Shown here piece after piece: positions 1-5,240 of a stretch of 5,286 nt of DNA. The notes beneath the pieces are model-generated. The model searched no databases and was not told the DNA's origin. It saw only the letters and a program-made list of their open reading frames with translations. The stretch comes from an uncultured Collinsella sp. Lineage in GTDB: Bacteria > Actinomycetota > Coriobacteriia > Coriobacteriales > Coriobacteriaceae. A program made the translations under genes and the position numbers. The DNA lies in contig CAUGJN010000128.1 in NCBI GenBank assembly GCA_959599635.1, positions 1 through 5,286 on the forward strand. Direction: 5' to 3'. Position 1 is the stretch's first letter. Each line of letters starts with the position of its first letter.

Positions 1-5
1 CCAGC

Positions 6-11
6 AAGGAG
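6..11 (+). promoter_or_regulatory. Ribosome binding site for the M20 hydrolase gene
   Basis: AAGGAG lies 10 nt before the ATG at 22. No promoter is visible in the 21 bases available, and the bases before the start are open in all three frames. One upstream frame would end in TGA at 23-25, giving an ATGA start/stop overlap; another runs on past the start to a TGA at about 75. The gene may therefore be the distal member of an operon that begins outside the window. Confidence 0.55.
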
Positions 12-21
12 CAAATCGACC

Positions 22-1485
22 ATGACGAAGACCAAGGCACAGCAGATTATGGCGGCGACCGAGGTGCGAGCGGCTGACGACGTCACCGCAGCCATCCAAG
101 ATATCGCTACCGAGTTTGAACCCTATATCATCAAGCAGCGCCGGCACTTCCATAAGCACCCGGAGCTGAGCCTTGCCGAGGAGCGCACGACCTCCGACAT
201 CGCCAACCAGCTCGACGCCATGAATATCCCCTACGAGCGTCCCCTCAAGACGGGCCTGGTGGCGACCCTTCGCGGCACCGCGCCCGACGCCTATCGCGAG
301 GACGGCACGCCACGCCGCCGTATCCTGCTGCGCGCCGACATCGACGCCCTGCCCGTCACCGAGCAGACCGGCGAGGAGTTCGCCAGCGTCAACGAGGGCT
401 GCATGCACGCCTGCGGCCACGACTGCCATATCGCCATGATGCTCGGCACGCTGCAAATCCTGCGCCATATGACCGACGACATCCACGGCGAAGTCCGCAT
501 CGTCTTCCAGCCCAGTGAGGAAAACGGCCAGGGCGCCAAACTCATGATCGGCACGGGCGTGCTCGACGGCGTCGATGGCGCCTACGCCGCGCACATCTGG
601 AGTGAGGTCGACGCCGGCACCGTGAGCTGCGAGCCCGGACCGCGCATGGCCAATACCGACTGGTTCCGCATCGATGTTCGCGGCACCTCATGCCACGGTG
701 CCATGCCCCAGCGCGGCCACGACGCCGTTATGGTTGCTGCCGAGATCGTCAACGCTCTGCAGACCATCGTTTCGCGCGAGATCAGTCCCTACGAGCCGGC
801 CGTCATTACCGTCGGCGAGCTGCACGGCGGAACTGCGCGCAACGTTATCGCCGGCACGGCCTACCTCGCCGGCACGGTGCGCACCTACGGCGATTCGACC
901 CACGAGGAAATGCCGGAGCTTATGCGTCGCATCGTGGAGCATACCGCGGCCGCCTTGGGCGCCGAGGCAGAGCTCACCGACTACACCATCGCCAATTACA
1001 AGGTCGAAAACGATGCCGCCTCGAGCGAGCGCTGCCGCCAGGCAGTAATCAAATGCCTGGGCCCCACCGGCCAAGGCCATTATCGCGGCACACTCTCGGG
1101 TGAGGATTTTTCGGAGTACCTGCGCCGCGTACCGGGCGTGCTCGCCTTTGTTGGCACGCGCAACCCCCAGATTGGCGCCACGTACGCCCAACATTCTTGC
1201 TTCTACAAGATTGACGAGTCGGTACTGGCCAAGGGCTCCATGGTGGCCGCCCAATATGCCATCGACTTTTTGGCCGAGCCCACACAAGAAGAGCTCGACG
1301 GCCCCACGATTGCCGCGGTCGCCGAGACCAATCCCGACCTGGCAGCCAAACTGCGCTCTGCCAAGGCCACGGCCGCCGAGGCCCGCGACGCCATGCACGA
1401 TGCCCGAACGGCTCGCCATGCCGCGATCAAGGGCATCCACGACGCACGCGCTGCTGCACGCCGCGAGGAGAAACACGACGAGTAG
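22..1485 (+). CDS. M20D-family metal-dependent amidohydrolase (N-acyl-amino-acid/hippurate hydrolase type)
   Basis: This 487-residue protein is a cytosolic M20 peptidase, subfamily D, whose members hydrolyse the amide bond of N-acyl amino acids, aminoacyl conjugates or related small amides with a two-metal centre. The family signatures are clear: RADIDALP at 104-111, MHACGHDCH at 128-136 (ligands C131 and H133), QPSEENG at 163-169 (catalytic/ligand E166-E167), H191, and H391 in AQHSCF. The small dimerisation domain spans about 210-325, with SCHGAMPQRGHDA at 223-235, and GEDF follows at 360-363. Two usual prolines are replaced: HxxP-like reads HIWSEV, and the final HSP reads HSC. There is no signal peptide. 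The core ends near 420; residues 421-487 form an Ala/Arg/Glu-rich, probably helical extension that family members of about 390-400 residues lack. AAGGAG at 6-11 supports the start, 10 nt upstream; ATG at 49 is an alternative. The exact substrate cannot be read from sequence. Confidence 0.93.
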   Translation: MTKTKAQQIMAATEVRAADDVTAAIQDIATEFEPYIIKQRRHFHKHPELSLAEERTTSDIANQLDAMNIPYERPLKTGLVATLRGTAPDAYREDGTPRRRILLRADIDALPVTEQTGEEFASVNEGCMHACGHDCHIAMMLGTLQILRHMTDDIHGEVRIVFQPSEENGQGAKLMIGTGVLDGVDGAYAAHIWSEVDAGTVSCEPGPRMANTDWFRIDVRGTSCHGAMPQRGHDAVMVAAEIVNALQTIVSREISPYEPAVITVGELHGGTARNVIAGTAYLAGTVRTYGDSTHEEMPELMRRIVEHTAAALGAEAELTDYTIANYKVENDAASSERCRQAVIKCLGPTGQGHYRGTLSGEDFSEYLRRVPGVLAFVGTRNPQIGATYAQHSCFYKIDESVLAKGSMVAAQYAIDFLAEPTQEELDGPTIAAVAETNPDLAAKLRSAKATAAEARDAMHDARTARHAAIKGIHDARAAARREEKHDE

Positions 1486-1520
1486 TCGTCACACCCATCC
1501 ATAACAGCCTGGCTAAAGCA

Positions 1521-1558
1521 GAGCGGGGGCGGACGTATCGAAACGTCCGCCCCCGCTC
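1521..1558. terminator. Bidirectional intrinsic terminator between convergent genes
   Basis: A perfect 16-bp GC-rich stem (1521-1536 pairing with 1543-1558) closes a 6-nt loop (ATCGAA). The plus-strand tail begins ATTCTTC and the minus-strand tail TGCTTTAG, so both U-tracts are modest. It lies 35 bp after the stop of the M20 hydrolase gene and 58 bp after the stop of the convergent zinc-ribbon gene, so it can serve both. Confidence 0.9.
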
Positions 1559-1575
1559 ATTCTTCAAGCGCTATT

Positions 1576-1608
1576 TCTACCATTTCTACCCCGTCCCCAA
1601 ATGGCAGA
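1576..1608 (-). repeat. Hairpin repeat element, copy A
   Basis: Read on the minus strand, arms TCTGCCATTT (1608-1599) and AAATGGTAGA (1585-1576) form a 10-bp stem with one G-U pair around a 13-nt loop, GGGGACGGGGTAG. It starts 8 bp after the stop of the zinc-ribbon gene and precedes the terminator at 1521-1558. The 3' arm is part of a 9-bp perfect tandem duplication (ATTTCTACC on the plus strand, 1573-1581 and 1582-1590). It matches copy B at 4246-4282 in loop size, loop core GGGAC and stem core CTGCCA. Its function is unknown; a REP-like dispersed palindrome or a structured 3' UTR are the main options. Confidence 0.65.
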
Positions 1609-1616
1609 CGGCGTGG

Positions 1617-2900
1617 CTACTCGTCCTGAGGCTCCTCGTCGGAGCTTGGCTCGGACGCCGACTCAGGTGCAGGTGCAGGTGCCGGCTCAGGCTCAGGCTC
1701 AGATGCCGTCTCAGACTCGGGCGCCGGTTCAGGCTCGGGCGCCGGCTCAGGCTCGGGCGCGGGAACAGGTGCAGGTGCCGGCGAAGCATCCGGAGCACCG
1801 TGACCCGAAGGGTCAGCCTTCTTCTCGAAGGGCAATACAAAAGTCAGGACGTCGTCCTTGTCCTCGTCGGCCCACTCGCTTGCGTAGCGCGCAACCCAAT
1901 AGCCAACGGCACGGTGCTTGAGCATCTTGCCAAAGACCGTGAGGAATACCGTGACAAACGCCGTCAGCACCAAGAACAATACGAGCGTGATGCCACCGCC
2001 GGTAACAAGCGCCTCAATAGCCGTAGGACGGTAGTAGTAGCTATACATACCGACAGAGGCAATGGTGCCAAAGACGAACGTCAGGATCCAGGTGACAACG
2101 TTGGCGACCAGGCCCGTCAAAAACTCGGGAAGGAACGAAGCGCAGAACAGTTTGGTCTTGTTGTGCTTAAAGGCCGCCCAGACCTTATCGAGCGAAAACG
2201 CGCTCTCGACACGACCGGTCACCGCAAAGTGCATCACGGCAATGTCGGCGAACATCTTAAAGAAGACCCCCAAGACCGCCGTGGCAATCATAGCCAGGAC
2301 AAGCAGGCCAAGCGAGCCGAACAGCGCTGCCTCGAGTGCATAAGAGCCGTAATACGAATACGAGCCCGCGGCGCCAATTACCACGCTCTCCACCAGCGAA
2401 AGCACTACACCGATAACGGGAATGGCAGCGATAACCTCGAGCACGACCGAGATAACGCTCGAAAAGACTCCGAGGCCAAACGACGTGGAACGCATGAGTG
2501 GACGATCCATACCGTCATCAACCTTGAGCGACAGATCGCGACCCCACTCAATACCAAAGCCGGAACCACACACGCTCGCAATGCAAGCTGCCAAAAAGCC
2601 GATGGCAGCCGCGATACCGCCGATAACGGGAATGAACAGCACGAGCACCGACACAACACAAATCAGCGCCGGCAAAAAGGCGATCTGGCACACGCGCTGC
2701 AGCACGCCCGGCGTCTTGGTCATGTCCTCAAACGCCTGAGCCACACAGCCCTTGGACGCATTCGCCACGGGCGGTTGCGGAACAAACTGCTGGGGCTGAC
2801 CCTGAGGGGCAGAGGCTGCGGCACCGGCATTGGGGGCACCACACGCACCACAGAACTTATCGTTGTCGCCCATGGGGGCACCACACTGCGAACAGAACAT
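1617..2900 (-). CDS. Zinc-ribbon multi-pass membrane protein, DUF4013-like, with Pro/Glu/Ala-rich tail
   Basis: The function is not known. The 427-residue protein opens with a zinc ribbon: FCSQCG at 2-7 and FCGACG at 16-21, so C3, C6, C17 and C20 form a four-cysteine site. A Gln/Pro/Ala linker (about 25-48) follows, then an integral membrane region with hydrophobic stretches near 73-112, 141-180, 191-222, 258-286 and 303-325. The segment around 216-250 (DIAVMHFAVTGRVESAFSL, then VWAAFKHNK) resembles the DUF4013 family, in which a short soluble loop precedes further helices. After GYWVARYASEWADED (333-347) comes a low-complexity tail (371-427) of PEP, PAP and SEP repeats ending in an acidic run. 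The frame is open upstream to an ATG at 2996, but the start at 2900 is preferred: it has GAAGGG at a 9-nt spacing and puts the zinc ribbon at the N-terminus as is usual. The preceding gene, yitT, ends 150 bp upstream, so this gene probably has its own promoter. Confidence 0.85.
   Translation of the reverse strand: MFCSQCGAPMGDNDKFCGACGAPNAGAAASAPQGQPQQFVPQPPVANASKGCVAQAFEDMTKTPGVLQRVCQIAFLPALICVVSVLVLFIPVIGGIAAAIGFLAACIASVCGSGFGIEWGRDLSLKVDDGMDRPLMRSTSFGLGVFSSVISVVLEVIAAIPVIGVVLSLVESVVIGAAGSYSYYGSYALEAALFGSLGLLVLAMIATAVLGVFFKMFADIAVMHFAVTGRVESAFSLDKVWAAFKHNKTKLFCASFLPEFLTGLVANVVTWILTFVFGTIASVGMYSYYYRPTAIEALVTGGGITLVLFLVLTAFVTVFLTVFGKMLKHRAVGYWVARYASEWADEDKDDVLTFVLPFEKKADPSGHGAPDASPAPAPVPAPEPEPAPEPEPAPESETASEPEPEPAPAPAPESASEPSSDEEPQDE
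1663..1790 (-). repeat. Hexanucleotide/18-bp repeat tract encoding the Pro/Glu/Ala tail
   Basis: The tract is built from 6-bp variants (GGCTCA, GGTGCA, GGCTCG, GGCGCC on the plus strand). Its clearest part is an 18-bp unit repeated at 1719-1736 and 1737-1754 with a single mismatch, plus a diverged third unit at 1755-1772. On the coding (minus) strand these specify EPAPEP-type hexapeptides. Because units are multiples of three, gain or loss would change tail length without breaking the frame. Confidence 0.8.
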
Positions 2901-2909
2901 CGAGATCAT

Positions 2910-2915
2910 CCCTTC
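2910..2915 (-). promoter_or_regulatory. Ribosome binding site deciding the zinc-ribbon gene start
   Basis: GAAGGG on the minus strand lies 9 nt before the ATG at 2900. The in-frame ATG at 2909 directly abuts this motif and could not use it. The farther in-frame ATG codons (2996, 2963, 2960, 2933) would add residues with no family resemblance in front of the zinc ribbon. Confidence 0.6.
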
Positions 2916-2998
2916 GTATCTTGAGCGAATCATCTGGATCGCAAACGATGTCTTTGGCATCATTATCACCCAATGTGGGGACAAATACTCCAACATGA

Positions 2999-3013
2999 CG
3001 CATTTGCAATGCG
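2999..3013. repeat. Short inverted repeat between yitT-family gene and zinc-ribbon gene
   Basis: CGCATT-TGC-AATGCG is a perfect 6-bp inverted repeat with a 3-nt centre, about 100 bp upstream of the zinc-ribbon gene start and 38 bp past the yitT stop. No T-tract follows on the minus strand, so it is a poor terminator and could be an operator. A -10-like GATAAT is present on the minus strand at 2967-2962, but no convincing -35 is found at the right distance. Confidence 0.35.
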
Positions 3014-3050
3014 CAGGGCGCTATTCGATTGTTTGATAAGCTCGACCGCG

Positions 3051-4073
3051 TTAGTTCGTTCCGCGGAAACCCTTGCCGACGATCTCGGAGCTGTCGACAA
3101 TCGTGATAAAGGCACCCGGATCGATCTCGCGCGCGTAGCGACGCAGCTGCACGGCCTCGCGACGGCTTAGCACGCTCATGATCACCGTCACGCACTTGCC
3201 CGAGAAAGCACCGTAGCCGCGGCTGATAGTCGCCGTACGGTTGAGATGCTTGACGATAAACTCCTCGACCTTAAGGGGCTCGGAACAAATGACTGTGCAG
3301 ACTTTGCGCAGGTGAATGCTCTCGATGGCCTTGTCGACCACGAGCGTCTTGGCAAACAGGCCGAGCACGCAGTACAGACCGACGCGCGGGCCGTACAAGA
3401 AGGCCGCGATGGTCACGATGCCGATGTCGACCAGTAGCAGGGCGCGGCCAATCTCGAGCGTCGTGCGACGTTTGAGGATCATGGCGAGAATGTCCGTGCC
3501 GCCCGTCGAGGCACCAATATCAAAGACGATAGCGCTGCCGAGCGCCGGCAGAATCACGGCAAAGCACAGGTCGAGCCACATATCGCCCGTCATCGAGACA
3601 TCGGTCGGAATAAAGAGCTCAAACAGCGAAACATAGGCGGACAGCGCAAACGAGGCAAAGACACTCCACAGGATTGCCTTGCGCTCCAAAAAGATAAAGC
3701 CCAGAACGACCAGGACCGCGTTGATAATCCACATAAAGACGCCGACGGGCAGGGTCGGGAACAGCGTGGAAAGAATGACCGACACGCCCGAGGTGCCGCC
3801 GAAGGCAAAGTGATTGGGGGTTTTAAAGGCCACGATGGCGAACGCCGTGAGAATCAGGCCCAGATTGAGCTCGGCAAAAAAGCGCGGAAAGCCTGGCTCC
3901 TGGCTGCGCTTGCGGCCGGCGCGCTCGCCACGTTCGATATCCTCGCGACCGACCACGCGCTCCATCGGAACCACAGGCGGGCGATGCACTTCTTCGGCGG
4001 CACGCGACGCCGCCTCTGCCGCAGCGGCTTCAATCGCCCATGCCTTGCTTTCGGTCTCGTGTTCGTCAGCCAT
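3051..4073 (-). CDS. YitT family membrane protein (DUF161 plus C-terminal DUF2179)
   Basis: This 340-residue protein belongs to the YitT/YvjA/YpjC-type family of bacterial inner-membrane proteins; its transported substrate or role is not established. Residues 1-62 form an unusually long, charged and Ala-rich cytosolic N-terminus. The membrane domain begins at about 64 (FFAELNLGLILTAFAIVAF), then carries the family loop FGGTSGVSVIL (91-101) and helices near 108-129, 132-155, 166-186, 209-227 and 229-246. The second signature, DIGASTGGTDILAMIL (185-200), is the repeat-half counterpart of the first. Residues 255-336 form the soluble DUF2179 domain, ending in the typical VDSSEIVGKGF (326-336). 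The start is supported by GAGGGG at 4082-4087, 8 nt upstream. The Asp23 operon upstream has its own terminator, so this gene appears monocistronic or cotranscribed only with the zinc-ribbon gene 150 bp downstream. Confidence 0.93.
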   Translation of the reverse strand: MADEHETESKAWAIEAAAAEAASRAAEEVHRPPVVPMERVVGREDIERGERAGRKRSQEPGFPRFFAELNLGLILTAFAIVAFKTPNHFAFGGTSGVSVILSTLFPTLPVGVFMWIINAVLVVLGFIFLERKAILWSVFASFALSAYVSLFELFIPTDVSMTGDMWLDLCFAVILPALGSAIVFDIGASTGGTDILAMILKRRTTLEIGRALLLVDIGIVTIAAFLYGPRVGLYCVLGLFAKTLVVDKAIESIHLRKVCTVICSEPLKVEEFIVKHLNRTATISRGYGAFSGKCVTVIMSVLSRREAVQLRRYAREIDPGAFITIVDSSEIVGKGFRGTN

Positions 4074-4116
4074 TACGGCAACCCCTCGTTAACAATTTGG
4101 AAACAATGCGCCCATT

Positions 4117-4144
4117 AGGGTAACGCGGAACGCGACGATTGCAA
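4117..4144 (-). promoter_or_regulatory. Candidate promoter of the yitT-family gene
   Basis: On the minus strand, TTGCAA (4144-4139) and TACCCT (4122-4117) are separated by 16 bp, matching 4 of 6 and 3 of 6 consensus bases (the T, A and final T of the -10). This would start transcription near 4110, leaving about 37 nt before the ATG. The match is weak and rests mostly on position downstream of a terminator. Confidence 0.3.
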
Positions 4145-4162
4145 CCCCTAGTTAGACGAGCG

Positions 4163-4185
4163 GTATGCCTACATCGGGGGCATAC
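4163..4185. repeat. 7-bp inverted repeat upstream of the yitT promoter
   Basis: GTATGCC (4163-4169) and GGCATAC (4179-4185) are perfect complements around a 9-nt loop. The repeat lies between the Asp23-operon terminator and the candidate yitT -35 box, and its right arm overlaps the T-rich tail of that terminator (TATTTGTATG on the minus strand). It could be an operator for yitT or simply a secondary hairpin in the terminator tail. Confidence 0.4.
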
Positions 4186-4190
4186 AAATA

Positions 4191-4226
4191 ACGGCCGGCC
4201 GCACATACATCCGTGCGACCGGCCGT
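4191..4226 (-). terminator. Intrinsic terminator of the DUF2273-asp23 operon
   Basis: The arms 4191-4204 and 4213-4226 form a 14-bp stem around an 8-nt loop. The one non-Watson-Crick position is a G-U pair when transcribed from the minus strand but an A-C mismatch from the plus strand, and the minus-strand tail is TATTTGTATG. Both facts favour use by the minus-strand asp23 transcript, whose stop codon is 70 bp upstream. Confidence 0.85.
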
Positions 4227-4245
4227 TTGACGTTTTCGCAGATAA

Positions 4246-4282
4246 AACCTGCCAAAATAAACCTGTCCCTTTTTGGCAGGTT
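4246..4282 (-). repeat. Hairpin repeat element, copy B
   Basis: Arms AACCTGCCAAAA (4246-4257) and TTTTGGCAGGTT (4271-4282) pair perfectly over 12 bp around a 13-nt loop, read AGGGACAGGTTTA on the minus strand. It begins 14 bp after the asp23 stop codon and lies before the GC-rich terminator at 4191-4226. Next to it, 4284-4296 repeats one arm with its loop edge: CCTTTTTGGTAGG against CCTTTTTGGCAGG at 4268-4280, 12 of 13 bases. The poor T-tract (TTATC) makes it a weak terminator by itself. It is a sister of copy A at 1576-1608. Confidence 0.7.
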
Positions 4283-4296
4283 ACCTTTTTGGTAGG

Positions 4297-4818
4297 CTAC
4301 TCGTGCTGGTTGGTGCGGTGCTCGTACTCCTCGGGGGTGATGACATCCTCGATGCGCAGGTTGACGCCCGCCACCTCAAGGCCGGTCATCGCAGCCAGAC
4401 GCTCGGTCACGCGTGCCTTAACGTCGTCGAAAATCGCGGGCGCGTAGGCGCCGTACTCGATAATGACGGAAATGTTGACGACCACGCGGTTGTCATCGGT
4501 GACCTCGACCGTCACGCCCTTGGTCAGATTCTCGGCACCAAACTGCTCCTGCACAAAGTGCATGAGGTTGCCCTTCATGCCCAAGACGTGCGGCACCTCG
4601 CGGGTGGCCATAGCGACGATCTTCTCAATCACACCGTTGGAATAGGTCAGCGAGTCCTCGGACTCGTCTGTTTCCTCATCGTCCTCGTCCGCATCGTCGG
4701 CGGGTTCGGCCTCGACGAGCGCCTCGTCCTCGAGCGTTACGTCCTCGGCCTCGGCGGTGACGGTCTCGTCTGCCTCGAGCTCGGTATCGGCCACATCGAC
4801 CTTCGTGTTAAAAGCCAT
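4297..4818 (-). CDS. Asp23/Gls24 family envelope stress response protein
   Basis: This 173-residue protein is a member of the Asp23/Gls24 (DUF322) family. These are abundant soluble proteins that gather at the membrane in Gram-positive bacteria and are linked to cell-envelope and alkaline stress; in Staphylococcus Asp23 is held there by AmaP. The family domain covers about 57-160: LTYSNGVIEKIVAMATREVPHV (57-78), then strands in VTVEVTDDNRVVVNISVIIEYG (102-123) and the closing helix-strand DDVKARVTERLAAMTGLEVAGVNLRIEDV (131-159). Residues 8-55 form an acidic leader in which 26 of 48 residues are Asp or Glu, with no family counterpart that I recognise. AAGGAGG at 4823-4829 lies 4 nt before the ATG, a strong but close ribosome site. 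The gene follows the DUF2273 gene by 44 bp, the standard partner arrangement, and is the last gene of the operon. Confidence 0.92.
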   Translation of the reverse strand: MAFNTKVDVADTELEADETVTAEAEDVTLEDEALVEAEPADDADEDDEETDESEDSLTYSNGVIEKIVAMATREVPHVLGMKGNLMHFVQEQFGAENLTKGVTVEVTDDNRVVVNISVIIEYGAYAPAIFDDVKARVTERLAAMTGLEVAGVNLRIEDVITPEEYEHRTNQHE

Positions 4819-4822
4819 GGTT

Positions 4823-4829
4823 CCTCCTT
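4823..4829 (-). promoter_or_regulatory. Strong ribosome binding site of asp23-family gene
   Basis: AAGGAGG on the minus strand is a near-perfect anti-SD match with only 4 nt to the ATG at 4818. Together with the 44-bp gap it suggests asp23 is translated efficiently and independently of the upstream gene, as expected for a highly abundant protein. Confidence 0.75.
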
Positions 4830-4862
4830 ATGCCCACCGCACACGCGGCGGTCGAATACATA

Positions 4863-5240
4863 CTAGCGGCCGCTAAACAGACGACCGAAGAAGTTGACGA
4901 TCCCGTTCTCGCCGTCACGGATCTGGCCAATCACGGCGCCGATCAGTACAAAGAAAGCGATGACGAGCGTATCCCACAGGCCGAGCGTGAGCACCAGCAC
5001 GGCGAGCACAAAACCAGCGACGGCTCCAAGCGTGGTGTTGGGATGACGGACGGCATAGCTCCAGATGGCTGCCCCCGTACCCTTAATGAGACCCATGGCC
5101 TCATCAAAATCATTGGCGACCGCGTCATGCGACTCGGTACCCTCCACCTTGGGATCGACGACCTCGCTAGCCGGCGCGGCGCTCTGATCGATAGTCAGGC
5201 GCGGAGTGCGGACGGTCTTGTCTTGATTGGTATCACTCAC
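4863..5240 (-). CDS. DUF2273 small integral membrane protein, Asp23 partner
   Basis: The 125-residue protein has a polar N-terminal half (1-55) followed by a DUF2273-type membrane hairpin: helix 1 about 69-88 (after the HPNTTLG motif at 66-72), a short LWD turn, helix 2 about 90-106, then the conserved IGQIRDGENG (104-113) and a C-terminal amphipathic segment INFFGRLF-like (114-122, here IVNFFGRLF). DUF2273 genes are typically found beside asp23 and amaP, and the product is thought to be part of the membrane platform for Asp23; its biochemical role is unknown. The polar N-terminal extension roughly doubles the usual size of about 60-80 residues. Translation starts at GTG, with GGAGG at 5247-5251 and a 6-nt spacing. 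The start overlaps the end of the upstream gene by 8 nt, which implies translational coupling. Confidence 0.85.
   Translation of the reverse strand: MSDTNQDKTVRTPRLTIDQSAAPASEVVDPKVEGTESHDAVANDFDEAMGLIKGTGAAIWSYAVRHPNTTLGAVAGFVLAVLVLTLGLWDTLVIAFFVLIGAVIGQIRDGENGIVNFFGRLFSGR

Noticed and set aside
3..77. Frame 3 reading through the M20 start (SKEQIDHDEDQ...) as the end of an upstream gene
   Set aside because: Codon use is plausible, but it would overlap the M20 gene by over 50 bp; the fragment is too short to decide between this and the ATGA-overlap frame.
688..1476. Minus-strand open frame of 262 codons opposite the M20 hydrolase
   Set aside because: It is the mirror frame of a clearly conserved enzyme gene, has no family resemblance and no ribosome site evidence.
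1800..2924. Long plus-strand open frame of 374 codons opposite the zinc-ribbon gene
   Set aside because: The product is Arg/His/Asn-rich without any domain, while the minus strand encodes clear CxxC pairs and membrane helices. It is a shadow of high-GC codon bias.
2962..2967. GATAAT as a -10 box for the zinc-ribbon gene
   Set aside because: No acceptable -35 lies 16-18 bp upstream; the nearest TTG-containing hexamer (TTGGAG) is 20 bp away.
2901..2996. N-terminal extension of the zinc-ribbon protein to the ATG at 2996
   Set aside because: The added residues show no family resemblance, and the ribosome site fits the ATG at 2900.
2973..2996. Imperfect hairpin containing GGGGAC on the plus strand, considered as a third copy of the hairpin element
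   Set aside because: It lacks the CTGCCA/TGGYAG stem core and the 13-nt loop, and its pairing needs a bulge, so similarity is limited to GGGGAC.
4273..4866. Plus-strand open frame of 197 codons opposite asp23
   Set aside because: It is antisense to a well-conserved Asp23 domain and is explained by codon bias.
4864..4875. 12-bp perfect palindrome TAGCGGCCGCTA
   Set aside because: It spans the stop codon of the DUF2273 gene, is short and GC-rich, and has no second copy or positional logic, so it is likely chance.
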